Below are positions 18,028 to 27,311 of a stretch of 64,000 bases of DNA, piece by piece. The notes beneath the pieces were generated by a model that was given only the letters and a program-made list of their open reading frames with translations, did no database searches and was not told the origin of the DNA. How positions within the stretch are numbered: position 1 is the first letter of the stretch; every line of letters starts with the position of its first letter. Source of the stretch: Comamonadaceae bacterium UBA2121 (GTDB lineage: Bacteria; Pseudomonadota; Gammaproteobacteria; Burkholderiales; Burkholderiaceae_C); the NCBI GenBank assembly GCA_002331385.1, contig DCYB01000010.1:310001-374000 (forward strand), read 5' to 3'. The position numbers were made by a program, and so were the translations under genes.

Positions 18028-18621
18028 TCAAAGCCCGGATTTGGGAAGTGCGAGCAGGCGCGCCAAAGCCCGGTCTTCGATACCCATCTGCAGGAGTTGC
18101 TCATGCGTGGCACGCGCATAGTCATGCGTCGTGCCATATTTGCCGACAGCTTCGGCAAAGATGCGGCGGTATTCCTCATCGCTCAGCACGCCCGTGTGGC
18201 TGGGACTTTTTCGTGACAAAGTGAAAGCCAGCGAGCGCACCGTGCCCTCGGGCGTGTGGCATGGCAGCCAGCGCGGGTCGTACACGCCCATCACCATTTC
18301 GCGCTGCCACAGGCTGATCATGACCTCGCGCGCAATAGAGCGGTCCACGCGGAACACCACGCCCCGGCAACTGCCGCCCGACAGCATGCCAAACACCAGC
18401 CCGGGCCGCTGAGGCGTGCCGCGATTGATGCGGCTCCACATCTTGAGCGCTCGGTGCCAGCCATGCACGCGGGCGTCGCGTCGCTCCACAAAATCAAAGT
18501 CCGGTCGCCATATAAGGGAACCGTAGCCAAATACCCACAAATCCTCGCTGCCCCCCCATTCGTCCAGCGCTCTTTCGAGCATTGGTTGGGGATCGCGTAT
18601 GGGCACAGCATCAAGCGGCAT
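18028..18621 (-). CDS. ChaC-like gamma-glutamylcyclotransferase
   Basis: Cytoplasmic enzyme expected to cleave glutathione to 5-oxoproline and Cys-Gly. The substrate loop VFGYGSLIWRP is intact, with GWHRALKMWSRINRG, LVFGMLSGGSCRGVVFRV and the catalytic-Glu region LWQREMV also matching the ChaC family. 197 residues from ATG 18621. The frame is open to 18696, but that would leave no room for promoters between it and the divergent OmpA-like gene at 18699; ATG 18663 is another option. Confidence 0.9.
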   Translation of the reverse strand: MPLDAVPIRDPQPMLERALDEWGGSEDLWVFGYGSLIWRPDFDFVERRDARVHGWHRALKMWSRINRGTPQRPGLVFGMLSGGSCRGVVFRVDRSIAREVMISLWQREMVMGVYDPRWLPCHTPEGTVRSLAFTLSRKSPSHTGVLSDEEYRRIFAEAVGKYGTTHDYARATHEQLLQMGIEDRALARLLALPKSGL

Positions 18622-18698
18622 GTCTAGCACTCTACAATCGACAGGTTTTTCTCCATTCAACATAGCACCGTCCACAATTTCAATCCGGAGTGACACTC

Positions 18699-19268
18699 AT
18701 GTCCTTTAATAGTTCCGACGACGACAGCCAACAACGATTCGCGCTTGGCTTCCTGTTTGCCCTGATCGCTCTGGTGGTCTCCACCGTGGTGGGCGTGGTG
18801 GTGTACAAGCGCGGCATCGCACACGCGCCCGTGCAAAAGCCCGCGCAGGTGGTTCTGGGCACTACGGCCGTTGGCCCCGGTTCTGCGGGTACGGGTGCCA
18901 CCACAGCCGTGACCGGCACCGTGACGGAAGAGGGCGCTTCGGTCGTCGTGATGGACAACGGTCTCGTGAAGTTCTACTTCGCCTCGGGCCAGGCGACTGT
19001 CGCTGCGGGTGCCAACGACGCGCTGCGTGAAGTGGTCAAGGGCGTTGTCGAAGGCGGCAAGAAGGCCCAGATTTCCGGCTACCACGATGCCACCGGCAAT
19101 CTGGAGCAAAATCAGGAACTCGCCAAGCAGCGCGCCATCGCCGTCTCGGAAGCGCTGAAGTCGCTGGGCGTGGCCGAAGACAAGCTCGATCTGAAGAAGC
19201 CCGAGCAATCCCAGGCCAGCGGCTCCAACGCCGAAGCACGCCGCGTGGAAGTGATTCTGGTGGACTGA
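18699..19268 (+). CDS. OmpA-family protein, inner-membrane anchored
   Basis: 189 residues: short cytoplasmic N-terminus, one membrane helix (FALGFLFALIALVVSTVVGVVVY, residues 14-36), a Gly/Ala/Thr-rich linker, and a C-terminal OmpA-like peptidoglycan-binding domain (about 85-185). The domain keeps the family order VVVMDNGLVKFYFASGQ, ISGYHDATG, KQRAIAVSEALKSLGV and ARRVEVILVD. It probably tethers the inner membrane to the cell wall. Ribosome-binding GGAG lies 8 bases ahead of ATG 18699. A strong terminator follows. Confidence 0.88.
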   Translation: MSFNSSDDDSQQRFALGFLFALIALVVSTVVGVVVYKRGIAHAPVQKPAQVVLGTTAVGPGSAGTGATTAVTGTVTEEGASVVVMDNGLVKFYFASGQATVAAGANDALREVVKGVVEGGKKAQISGYHDATGNLEQNQELAKQRAIAVSEALKSLGVAEDKLDLKKPEQSQASGSNAEARRVEVILVD

Positions 19269-19325
19269 TTTTTCGTCAGGTGGACGGCGTCGAAGCCGTT
19301 CATCGACTCTCTGGCGATTCTCCAA

Positions 19326-19362
19326 GGGCTGCACTCTGTCAGGCACAGGGTGCAGCCCTTTT
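19326..19362 (+). terminator. Rho-independent terminator after the OmpA-like gene
   Basis: GGGCTGCAC (19326-19334) pairs with GTGCAGCCC (19350-19358), a 9-bp stem followed by TTTTGGTTTT. Confidence 0.85.
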
Positions 19363-19504
19363 GGTTTTGGGGATCGCAGAATTCCTGACATCCCTTTCGC
19401 CCACAGAGCAAAAAAATGCGAGCGCCTCTGGGAAGAGGGGCTCGCGTGAATGACCAGTTGCGCTTGGGCCGCCACCAGGCAAGCGGCCTTGTTGCGCGGC
19501 TGGG

Positions 19505-22405
19505 TCAGTTCTTGTCGTAGGCGTCGAGGGGAACGCAGCTGCAGAACAGGTTGCGGTCGCCGTACACGTTGTCTACGCGGCCCACAGGTGACCAGTACTT
19601 GGCCTGGCGCAGAGCCTTGACCGGGTAGGCTGCGAGTTCGCGCGGATAGGCGTGCGTCCATGCGTCGGCGCTGACCTGCTCCGCTGTATGCGGCGCGTTC
19701 TTGAGCGGGTTGTCATCGCGCGGCAGTTCGCCCGATTCGACGCGGCGAATCTCTTCGCGGATCGCAATCATGGCGTCGATGAAGCGGTCGATCTCGAACA
19801 GCGTTTCGCTTTCCGTGGGCTCCACCATCAGTGTGTTGGGCACGGGGAAGGAGAGCGTGGGCGCGTGAAAGCCGTAGTCGATCAGGCGCTTGGCGACGTC
19901 TTCGGCCATCACGCCGCTGGTGTCCTTCAGGCCGCGCAGATCGAGAATGCACTCGTGCGCGACGTGGCCGTTGGCGCTGGCATAGAGCGTGGGGTAGTGA
20001 TCCTTCAGGCGCACGCTGATGTAGTTGGCGCTCAGGATGGCGGCTTCGGTCGCGTGCTGGAGGCCCTGCGCGCCCATCATGCGGATGTACATCCAGCTGA
20101 TTGGCAACACGGCCGCGTTGCCTAGCGGCGCGGCGCTGACGGCACCGACACCGCCCGGCAGACCCGCAGTCTGGTGACCGGGCAGGAACGGTACGAGGTC
20201 TTCCACCACGCACACCGGGCCCACGCCGGGGCCGCCACCGCCGTGCGGGATGCAGAACGTCTTGTGCAGATTCAGATGGCTCACGTCGCCGCCGAACTCG
20301 CCCGGCGCAGCCACGCCGACCAGTGCGTTCATGTTGGCGCCATCCACGTAGACGCGCCCGCCATGCTGGTGCACGAGCTGGCACAGCTCCTTCACCTGGG
20401 TTTCGAACACGCCGTGGGTGCTCGGGTAGGTGATCATCACGCACGCCAGCTTGTCGGCGTGCTGCTCGCACTTGGCCTTCAGATCGGCCATGTCCACGTT
20501 GCCGTTGGCGTCGCAGGCGGTGACCACCACCTGCATGCCGACCATTTGCGCGCTGGCTGGGTTGGTGCCGTGCGCGCTGCTGGGAATCAGGCAGACGTTG
20601 CGATGCGCGTCGCCGCGCGATTCGTGCCAGCCCTTGATGGCCAGCAGACCTGCATATTCGCCCTGGCTGCCGGCGTTGGGTTGCAGGCTCACGCCGGCGT
20701 AGCCGGTGGCCTGGCACAGCCAGTCACGCAGTTGCTGATCGAGTTCGGCATAGCCTTGCAATTGCTCGGCGGGGGCGAAGGGGTGCACGTTGGCGAATTC
20801 GGGCCAGGTGATGGGAATCATCTCGCTGGTGGCGTTCAGCTTCATGGTGCAGGAGCCGAGCGGAATCATCGAGCGGTCGAGCGCCAGATCCTTGTCCGAG
20901 AGGCCGCGCAGGTAGCGCAGCATGCCGGTTTCGGAATGGTGCGTGTTGAATACGGGGTGCGTCAGGAAGCTGCTGGTGCGCGTGTTGGAGGCGGGAATCA
21001 GCGACGGTGCGCCTGCGGCATCCATGGTCTCGATCGTTGGCAGTGCAGCGCCATCCTTGGCGAAGATGGACCAGAGCAGTTCGATGTCCGCGCGGCTCGT
21101 GGTTTCGTCGAGCGCAATGCAGATGTACTCGCCCCATGCCTTGCGCAGGTTCACGCCCTTGGCGACGGCGCGCGCAATGATCGCGTCGGTCTCGGCCTCG
21201 GTGTGCAGGCTCAGCGTGTCGAAAGCCGTGTCGTGGTGGCGGCCCGTGTAACCCAGTTGCGCCAGGCCACGGCTCAGGATGGCGGTGAAGCGCGCCACGC
21301 GGCGGGCAATGCGCGTGAGCCCTTCGGGGCCGTGGTACACGGCGTACATGCTGGCGATGACCGCTGGCAGCACCTGCGCCGTGCAGATGTTGGAGGTCGC
21401 CTTTTCGCGGCGGATGTGTTGCTCGCGCGTTTGCAGCGCAAGGCGGTATGCGGGTTTGCCGTGTACGTCTACGCTCACGCCGACGAGGCGACCGGGCAGG
21501 GAGCGCTTGTACTCATCGCGGCAGGCCATGAATGCGGCGTGCGGGCCGCCAGCGCCCATCGGCATGCCAAAGCGCTGGGTGGAGCCAACGACGATGTCCG
21601 CGCCCCATTCGCCGGGCGGGGTGAGCAGCGTGAGCGCGAGCAGATCGGTCGCCACGATGGCCGCAGCCTGCTTGGCGTGGATCGCGTCCACGTCGGCCTT
21701 CCAGTCCGCAACCCAGCCGCTGCTGGCGGGATACTGGATGATGACGGCGAAGAAGTCACCGGCCAGCGCCTGCTCCCACTCGTCTTTGGAATTGGCCACC
21801 AGCACGTCGAGGCCGAGCGGCTTGGCGCGCGTCTGTACCACCTCGATGGTCTGGGGATGGGCATCGCCCGCAATGACGATGGTGTTGCTCTTGGACTTGA
21901 CCGAGCGCTTGGCCAGCGTCATGGCCTCGGCGGCGGCAGTGGCCTCGTCCAGCATGGATGCGTTGGCAATCGGCATGCCGGTCAGGTCGCACACCATGGT
22001 CTGGAAGTTGACCAGCGCCTCCATGCGGCCTTGCGAGATTTCGGCCTGATAGGGCGTATAGGCCGTGTACCAGGCGGGGTTCTCCAGCACGTTGCGCAGG
22101 ATGACGCCGGGTGTGATCGTGCCGTAGTAGCCCTGGCCGATGAAGCTCTTGAGGATCTGGTTTTTCGATGCCAGCGCCTTCAGCTCGGCCAGCGCGCCCG
22201 CTTCGGTGATGGGCGCGGGCAACTGCATTGGCTTGGCGCGCGCGATCGAGCGCGGCACGATGGAATCGATCAGCGCGGAGCGCGAGGCTTCGCCGATCAC
22301 GGACAGCATCAGCGCTTCGTCGGCGGCATCGATGCCGATGTGGCGGGGTTGAAATTCGGTGGCGTTTTCCAACGCGGCGAGGGGAAGGGGGGCGGGCATT
22401 TGCAT
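19505..22405 (-). CDS. gcvP: Glycine dehydrogenase (decarboxylating), P protein
   Basis: PLP enzyme that decarboxylates glycine and passes the aminomethyl group to lipoyl-GcvH. 966 residues, the size of the single-chain form (two homologous halves). The PLP lysine sits in HLNLHKTFCIPHGGGGPG of the C-terminal half; EISQGRMEALVNFQTM and LGSCTMKLNATSEM are also typical. ATG 22405 is preferred to the TTG at 22429. It is the last gene of gcvT-gcvH-gcvP, 87 bases after gcvH. Confidence 0.97.
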   Translation of the reverse strand: MQMPAPLPLAALENATEFQPRHIGIDAADEALMLSVIGEASRSALIDSIVPRSIARAKPMQLPAPITEAGALAELKALASKNQILKSFIGQGYYGTITPGVILRNVLENPAWYTAYTPYQAEISQGRMEALVNFQTMVCDLTGMPIANASMLDEATAAAEAMTLAKRSVKSKSNTIVIAGDAHPQTIEVVQTRAKPLGLDVLVANSKDEWEQALAGDFFAVIIQYPASSGWVADWKADVDAIHAKQAAAIVATDLLALTLLTPPGEWGADIVVGSTQRFGMPMGAGGPHAAFMACRDEYKRSLPGRLVGVSVDVHGKPAYRLALQTREQHIRREKATSNICTAQVLPAVIASMYAVYHGPEGLTRIARRVARFTAILSRGLAQLGYTGRHHDTAFDTLSLHTEAETDAIIARAVAKGVNLRKAWGEYICIALDETTSRADIELLWSIFAKDGAALPTIETMDAAGAPSLIPASNTRTSSFLTHPVFNTHHSETGMLRYLRGLSDKDLALDRSMIPLGSCTMKLNATSEMIPITWPEFANVHPFAPAEQLQGYAELDQQLRDWLCQATGYAGVSLQPNAGSQGEYAGLLAIKGWHESRGDAHRNVCLIPSSAHGTNPASAQMVGMQVVVTACDANGNVDMADLKAKCEQHADKLACVMITYPSTHGVFETQVKELCQLVHQHGGRVYVDGANMNALVGVAAPGEFGGDVSHLNLHKTFCIPHGGGGPGVGPVCVVEDLVPFLPGHQTAGLPGGVGAVSAAPLGNAAVLPISWMYIRMMGAQGLQHATEAAILSANYISVRLKDHYPTLYASANGHVAHECILDLRGLKDTSGVMAEDVAKRLIDYGFHAPTLSFPVPNTLMVEPTESETLFEIDRFIDAMIAIREEIRRVESGELPRDDNPLKNAPHTAEQVSADAWTHAYPRELAAYPVKALRQAKYWSPVGRVDNVYGDRNLFCSCVPLDAYDKN

Positions 22406-22491
22406 GAAAGGACCAGTCTCAATTGCCAAAAAAACCGCGCCTTGGCAGGAGGCGAAAGGCGCGGGGTTGCGTCAGTGCGTGTAGCGGACGA

Positions 22492-22866
22492 TCAGGCGTT
22501 CTCGGCGAACGAGTTGTAGCTGGTCTCGTCCATCAGCTCGGACAACTGCGCGGCATCGCTCAGCTTGACCTTGAAGAACCAGCCAGCGCCCAGCGGATCG
22601 CTGTTGGCCAGCGACGGATCGTTGCGCAACTCTTCGTTCACCTCGACGATCTCGCCCGATACGGGCATGTACACGTCGGCAGCGGCCTTCACCGATTCCA
22701 CCACGCCAGCTACTTCGCCCTGCGCGAAGGTCTTGCCGACTTCGGGCAGATCGACGAACACCACATCGCCCAGCGCGTCCTGCGCGTGTACGGTGATGCC
22801 GACGACGGCGGCGTTGGCGTCAGCGGCGTTGACCCATTCGTGGTCTTTGGAAAAGTGGATGCTCAT
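22492..22866 (-). CDS. gcvH: Glycine cleavage system H protein
   Basis: Lipoyl carrier of the glycine cleavage complex, 124 residues. The lipoylation site is the Lys of GVVESVKAAADVYMPVSG. HEWVNAADANAAVVGIT and the C-terminal GWFFKVKLSD match the family. It lies between gcvT and gcvP in the same direction. Confidence 0.97.
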   Translation of the reverse strand: MSIHFSKDHEWVNAADANAAVVGITVHAQDALGDVVFVDLPEVGKTFAQGEVAGVVESVKAAADVYMPVSGEIVEVNEELRNDPSLANSDPLGAGWFFKVKLSDAAQLSELMDETSYNSFAENA

Positions 22867-23020
22867 GGTTGCTCCGGAAATTGTGGGAAGGTTTGGAAAT
22901 GAGTTTGGTCAGACGGCACTGTATCCGTTTCTGGGTCGTATCCGTTTCTGGGTCGGCCCATGCCGTTCTGATCCTGTTCGAGCGAGGGGTTGCGTGCGTT
23001 GCCAGACCGGCGCGGCGGCA

Positions 23021-24157
23021 TCAACCCCGGTAGTAATTGGTGGGCACGAAGGGCGTGCTGCTCACCACCATCGGCACCGGTTTGCCGCGCACGATGGCAA
23101 AGATTTCCGTGCCCGGTTTCGCGTAGTCAGGCTGCACATAGCCGATCGCGATCGGCTGGTTCAGCGTCGGGCTCAGCAGGCCGCTCGTGATCTGGCCGAT
23201 GTGCTGGCCGTCCAGGTTCTCCAGCACTGCAGGCTCGCGCACGGGAATGCGCTCCTTGGCGATCAGGCCCACGCGCTTGGTGGTCAGGGTGTCGGGCTGG
23301 TCGATCTGCGCCAGAATCTTGTCTGCGCCGGGAAAACCGCCCGCGCGTTCGCCGCCCGTGCGGCGCACCTTCTGGATCGCCCAGTTCAGCACGGCTTCAG
23401 GCGGCGTGGTGGTGGTGGTGATGTCATTGCCATAGAGGCACAAACCGGCTTCCAGGCGCAGCGAATTGCGCGCGCCCAGACCGATGGGCTTCACCTCCGC
23501 CTGAGCCAGCAGGGCGCGGGCAAATGCGTCAATGCGGCTTTCGTGGATGGAAATTTCAAAGCCGTCTTCGCCGGTGTACCCGCTGCGGGTGATGAACAGG
23601 TCGGCACCATTCCAGTTGAACTCACCGCCGGTCATGAACACCAGTTGCTCCACACCGGGCAGCAGGCGCGCCAGCACCGCCGCCGCCTGCGGGCCTTGCA
23701 GCGCCAGCAGTCCGCGCTCGGGCATCGGAATGACCTCGCAGCGGTCGCCAATGCGCTCGATGATGTGAGCGATGTCACCCACCTTGCAGGCGCCGTTGAC
23801 GATCACGAAGAGGTCCTTGCCCCGGTTGAAGAACATCAGGTCATCGATGATGCCGCCATTGTCATTCAGCAGCAGGCCATAGCGCTGCTTGCCTTCGCCA
23901 AGGCCGATCACATCCACCGGCATCAGTGTTTCCAGCGCGGCGGCCGCATCGGCACCCACCAGACGCAACTGGCCCATGTGCGATACATCGAACAGGCCGG
24001 CGGCAGTGCGTGTGTGGTTGTGCTCGGCGATCAGGCCGGCGGGATATTGCACGGGCATGGAGTAGCCCGCGAACGGCACCATGCGGGCACCCAGTTCGAT
24101 GTGCAAAGCGTTCAGTGGGGTGTTCAGCAGCGGCGTGGCAGAGGAGGGCGCGGACAT
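23021..24157 (-). CDS. gcvT: Glycine cleavage system T protein (aminomethyltransferase)
   Basis: Transfers the methylene carbon from aminomethyl-GcvH to tetrahydrofolate. 378 residues from ATG 24157 (MSAPSSATPLLNTPL). Family segments: ARMVPFAGYSMPVQYPAG, LFDVSHMGQL with the catalytic Asp region DVSH, SGYTGEDGFEI, and GLGARNSLRLEAGLCLYGND. First gene of the operon; its 5' leader carries the tandem glycine riboswitch. The open frame extends far upstream through the riboswitch but that is not coding. Confidence 0.97.
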   Translation of the reverse strand: MSAPSSATPLLNTPLNALHIELGARMVPFAGYSMPVQYPAGLIAEHNHTRTAAGLFDVSHMGQLRLVGADAAAALETLMPVDVIGLGEGKQRYGLLLNDNGGIIDDLMFFNRGKDLFVIVNGACKVGDIAHIIERIGDRCEVIPMPERGLLALQGPQAAAVLARLLPGVEQLVFMTGGEFNWNGADLFITRSGYTGEDGFEISIHESRIDAFARALLAQAEVKPIGLGARNSLRLEAGLCLYGNDITTTTTPPEAVLNWAIQKVRRTGGERAGGFPGADKILAQIDQPDTLTTKRVGLIAKERIPVREPAVLENLDGQHIGQITSGLLSPTLNQPIAIGYVQPDYAKPGTEIFAIVRGKPVPMVVSSTPFVPTNYYRG

Positions 24158-24217
24158 TCGTAAAGCTCCAGGGCAAACATTCAATGCAACCGGCGGCAAC
24201 GCCAGTCGCGCAAATGC

Positions 24218-24465
24218 CCTGCTGTCCGCTTTACCTGAGAGATTCGCCGCGCACCACTCATCGAATGGATACGGGCTTGCTCCTTCGGTGGACGCTGATT
24301 CAACCTGCGCACGCAACTCGCGCATGCACGGAGAGCGCCTCTCTCCAGCTGGGGGAACGCCCGCATCCCTGCGGACGGTTGCCAGTCCTTTTGCCTGAGC
24401 GTTCGGCAACTGCCTGCGCCTTCGGCGGCCCGGAAAAAAAGGATTCCGGACTCTCTCCTGACAAG
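24218..24465 (-). ncRNA. Tandem glycine riboswitch ahead of gcvT
   Basis: Read on the minus strand, the gcvT leader holds two successive glycine aptamers. The first (about 24460-24375) begins CAGGAGAGAGTCCGG and contains GCAGGCAGTTGCCGAACGC with the conserved CTCAGGCAAAAGGAC. The second (about 24345-24221) begins GGAGAGAGGCGCTC and ends ATCTCTCAGGTAAAGCGGAC. This is the classical double-aptamer ON switch that induces glycine degradation when glycine is abundant. Between 24466 and the next gene at 24626 lies its promoter region. Confidence 0.92.
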
Positions 24466-24625
24466 GCGTGGAGTATATCCCTGAAGACGCATATATGGAC
24501 CAGAGAAAACCGGAATTTTCATCCGGAACTCCCCCAAGACCCGCAGCCAGCAAGGCCCGAAATTTGGCGCCGCCCCAGCATTTCGGGGCTATGCTGAGTG
24601 CATCTGAATTCAACGAGGATGATTC

Positions 24626-24937
24626 ATGCCCTATCTGCTGCAAGTCGACTTCGACATGGACGGACCATTCGGTGACGCCATGGTGCAAGCCTTCTCGGGA
24701 CTGGCCCACAGCATCAATCAGGAACCCGGAATGATCTGGAAAATCTGGACCGAAGCCGCGGCACAAGGACAAGCGGGCGGCGTATACCTGTTCGACACCC
24801 ACGCCAACGCCGAAAGCTATCTGCAGATGCACTCGGCCCGCTTGCTACAAGCAGGCGTGCGCAACCTGCGCAGCCGCATCTTTGAAGTGAACGAGGCGCT
24901 GAGCGCGATCAATCACGGGCCTGTGCAGGCGGGGTGA
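24626..24937 (+). CDS. YdhR-family putative monooxygenase
   Basis: 103-residue dimeric alpha-beta barrel protein of the YdhR family. Conserved features are the N-terminal strand YLLQVDFDMDGPFGD, the central PGMIWKIWTE and GGVYLFDTHANAESYLQMH. These small enzymes are thought to be monooxygenases of aromatic substrates, without firm biochemical proof. A GAGGATG ribosome-binding site precedes the ATG. Stands alone, convergent with the CoA transferase gene. Confidence 0.88.
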   Translation: MPYLLQVDFDMDGPFGDAMVQAFSGLAHSINQEPGMIWKIWTEAAAQGQAGGVYLFDTHANAESYLQMHSARLLQAGVRNLRSRIFEVNEALSAINHGPVQAG

Positions 24938-24952
24938 TGCGGCTTATGCGGC

Positions 24953-26122
24953 CTAGGCGGACGCTGCTTCCAGCGTGACGCCCAACTCCGCCAATATCGA
25001 AGCAGTGTGCTCTCCCAATCGCGGAACGGCGGCCATCGCGGCCTCGGTGCCCGAGAGCGTGGCCGGTGGCAGCAGCGCCTGAATCGGGCCCACTTCCGTC
25101 GCGACCTCACGCCAGCGATGGCGCGCCTGCAGTTGCGGGTGTGCCCAGAGATCGAGCGCGTCGTTCAACGGCGCATTCGCGATGTCGCCCGCGTCCAGTC
25201 GCTCGATCAGCGCATCTCTCGTCAAGGGGGCAAAGCTGTCGGCAAGGACGTCATCCAGTGCCTGTCGGTTTTCCACGCGCAGGACGTTGGTTGCAAAGCG
25301 CGGATCGTGCGTCAGTTGGGGACGTTGCAAGACCACGCGGCAAAAAGCCTCCCACTCCCGGTCGTTCTGCAACCCGAAGATGATGCTCTTGCCGTCTCCG
25401 GCCTTGTACTGCCCATACGGAGCAATAGTGGGGTGGGTCAGGCCGCTGCGTTGAGGCGGCGTGCCGCCGTAATGCGCGAAATTGAGCGGGTAGGACATCC
25501 ACTCTGCCAAGGCCTCCAGCATCGTGACCTCCACACGCAGTCCTTTGCCGGTCCTGCCGCGCTGGATGAGGGCCGAGAGAATGCCCGAGTAGGCATACAT
25601 GCCCGCGGAAATATCGGCAATCGAGATGCCGGTTCTGGCCGGCTGCTCCGGCGTGCCGGTCACCGAGATCAACCCTGAGGCCGCCTGAATCAACAGGTCG
25701 TAGGCCTTCTTTTTGCTGTAGGGGCCGCTGTCTCCGTAGCCCGACACGTCGCAAACAATCAGGCGTGGATACTGTGTGTGTAACGTTTCAAAATCCAGAC
25801 CCATGCGCTGGGTGGCGCCGGGCGCAAGGTTTTGAATAAGCACGTCGGCCTTCTCCAGTAACTTCGTAAGGACGGCGTCACTACCGGGGTGCTTCAGATC
25901 GAGCGCAAGGCTTTCTTTGCCGCGATTCGCCCAGACGAAAAAGGACGAAGTCCCGTTCACCGTCGAGTCATAGCCACGCGCAAAATCGCCCACACCGGGG
26001 CGTTCGATCTTGATGACCCGCGCACCCAGGTCGGCCAACTGCCTGCTCGCGAAGGGGGCCGCCACGGCATGCTCCAGAGCCAATACGGTCACACCGTCCA
26101 GAGGGCGCACAATTTCAGACAT
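24953..26122 (-). CDS. CaiB/BaiF family (class III) CoA transferase
   Basis: 389 residues. Moves CoA between carboxylic acids through an aspartyl intermediate. N-terminal LDGVTVLALEHAVAAPFASRQLADLGARVIKIE and GVGDFARGYD are class III signatures; the likely catalytic Asp is in AYDLLIQAASGL. The neighbours (LysR regulator, tricarboxylate-type binding protein, MaoC dehydratase) point to activation of an imported C4-C6 acid followed by hydration or dehydration of its CoA ester. Substrate not identifiable from sequence. Confidence 0.92.
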   Translation of the reverse strand: MSEIVRPLDGVTVLALEHAVAAPFASRQLADLGARVIKIERPGVGDFARGYDSTVNGTSSFFVWANRGKESLALDLKHPGSDAVLTKLLEKADVLIQNLAPGATQRMGLDFETLHTQYPRLIVCDVSGYGDSGPYSKKKAYDLLIQAASGLISVTGTPEQPARTGISIADISAGMYAYSGILSALIQRGRTGKGLRVEVTMLEALAEWMSYPLNFAHYGGTPPQRSGLTHPTIAPYGQYKAGDGKSIIFGLQNDREWEAFCRVVLQRPQLTHDPRFATNVLRVENRQALDDVLADSFAPLTRDALIERLDAGDIANAPLNDALDLWAHPQLQARHRWREVATEVGPIQALLPPATLSGTEAAMAAVPRLGEHTASILAELGVTLEAASA

Positions 26123-26278
26123 GTTGGTTCCTGCTATTTTTCATGGGTAAGCGCCAGGGGCCCTCTGCATGTGCCCATCAGATGGAAGCAGAAGGACCTT
26201 GGAGCGCTGCTATGAAAAGTATAGAAACCGCGCGCTGGAACCACCAGTCGATTGTTTGGAACAGCGATTTGAATTCGT

Positions 26279-27184
26279 CTAACGCGCGGTGCCCTGGACG
26301 GCGTCTCCCTCCACGACAAAGTCGACGAACGCGCGCTCATGTGCCTTGAGAGCCTGCAACGATTTCACCATGATGTGCTGCGGGCGGTCGGCCCAGGGCA
26401 CATCGGCCCGCACCACGCGCACCTGGCCAGCGGCAGACGCATCACGGGTGATGGACAGCGGCAGCATGGCAATGCCAATGCCGTCTTTCACCAGTGCCAG
26501 GGCATCATTGAAGGAGGCAGCATGAACCCGCACGCGGGGGATAACGCCTAGCTTGGTGGCCATGTGCTCCAGGAACACAAAGTTGCTGGATTTTTTCCCC
26601 AGACCGATCAGGTCGTGCGATAGCGCCATGTCGAGAGGCACCTTCTCCAGCGGCGACAGCGGATGGCCCGGCGGCACGGCGAACACCAGTTCATCGTGGG
26701 AGTAGGTAATGGCTTCGACCTCCCGCAGATCGATGTCGCCCGCGCCTAAACCGATATCGGCAGTGCCCTCTTTGACTGCGCGGACGACGTCTGCACTCAG
26801 CCGCTCCTCCAGCTCGATATTCACGTTCGGATAGGCCGCGAGAAAACGGCTCAGGGTCGGCGTGATTGCGCTCAGCGTACTGCTGTTGGCGAAGACCCGG
26901 ATGTTGCCCTCCACACCGTCCGCGTGCCGCTTCATCTCCTCGTTCAGTCGATCGACATTCCCGAGGATGGATTGCGCGTAACGCTGAACCGTCAGACCCG
27001 CGGGGGTCAACGCCATGCCTTTGGACGTGCGCTCAAACAGCGGCGCACCCATGGCTTGCTCCAGATTTTTAAGGCGATAGCTGGCTGACGGTGCGGTCAG
27101 ATGCACTTCCGATGCGCCACCCGTCAGACTGCGCGCGGCAGCAATGGCCAGAAACACCTTCAGATCCGTAAGCTCATAACGCAT
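26279..27184 (-). CDS. LysR family transcriptional regulator
   Basis: 301 residues with an N-terminal winged helix-turn-helix (YELTDLKVFLAIAAARSLTGGASEVHLTAPSASYRLKNLE, residues 3-42) and a C-terminal substrate-binding domain. Divergent from the binding-protein gene at 27312 and upstream of the CoA transferase, so it most likely controls both flanks. The 127-base gap before 27312 contains TTAGAAACCTTCTAA (inverted repeat, TTAGAA/TTCTAA), a plausible LysR site. Confidence 0.92.
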   Translation of the reverse strand: MRYELTDLKVFLAIAAARSLTGGASEVHLTAPSASYRLKNLEQAMGAPLFERTSKGMALTPAGLTVQRYAQSILGNVDRLNEEMKRHADGVEGNIRVFANSSTLSAITPTLSRFLAAYPNVNIELEERLSADVVRAVKEGTADIGLGAGDIDLREVEAITYSHDELVFAVPPGHPLSPLEKVPLDMALSHDLIGLGKKSSNFVFLEHMATKLGVIPRVRVHAASFNDALALVKDGIGIAMLPLSITRDASAAGQVRVVRADVPWADRPQHIMVKSLQALKAHERAFVDFVVEGDAVQGTAR

Positions 27185-27219
27185 GCAAATTCCTTGTGGG
27201 CAAACCGAGCCGCAACGGA

Positions 27220-27234
27220 ATTAGAAACCTTCTA
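27220..27234. promoter_or_regulatory. Putative LysR-type binding site
   Basis: TTAGAAACCTTCTAA, a perfect dyad (TTAGAA - N3 - TTCTAA) in the divergent promoter region between the LysR gene and the binding-protein gene. Its position about 36 bases before the regulator start suits LysR autoregulation and co-activation. Confidence 0.5.
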
Positions 27235-27311
27235 ATGCGGGGTAGAAACATTCGACTGGATACAACGACAACGCCTTCCTACATTTGTAGTCATCCCATC
27301 AGGAGGCATGT

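Noticed and set aside
20174..22519. 781-codon plus-strand frame opposite gcvP
   Set aside because: Long open frame is a by-product of GC-rich codon bias; the protein has no sensible composition.
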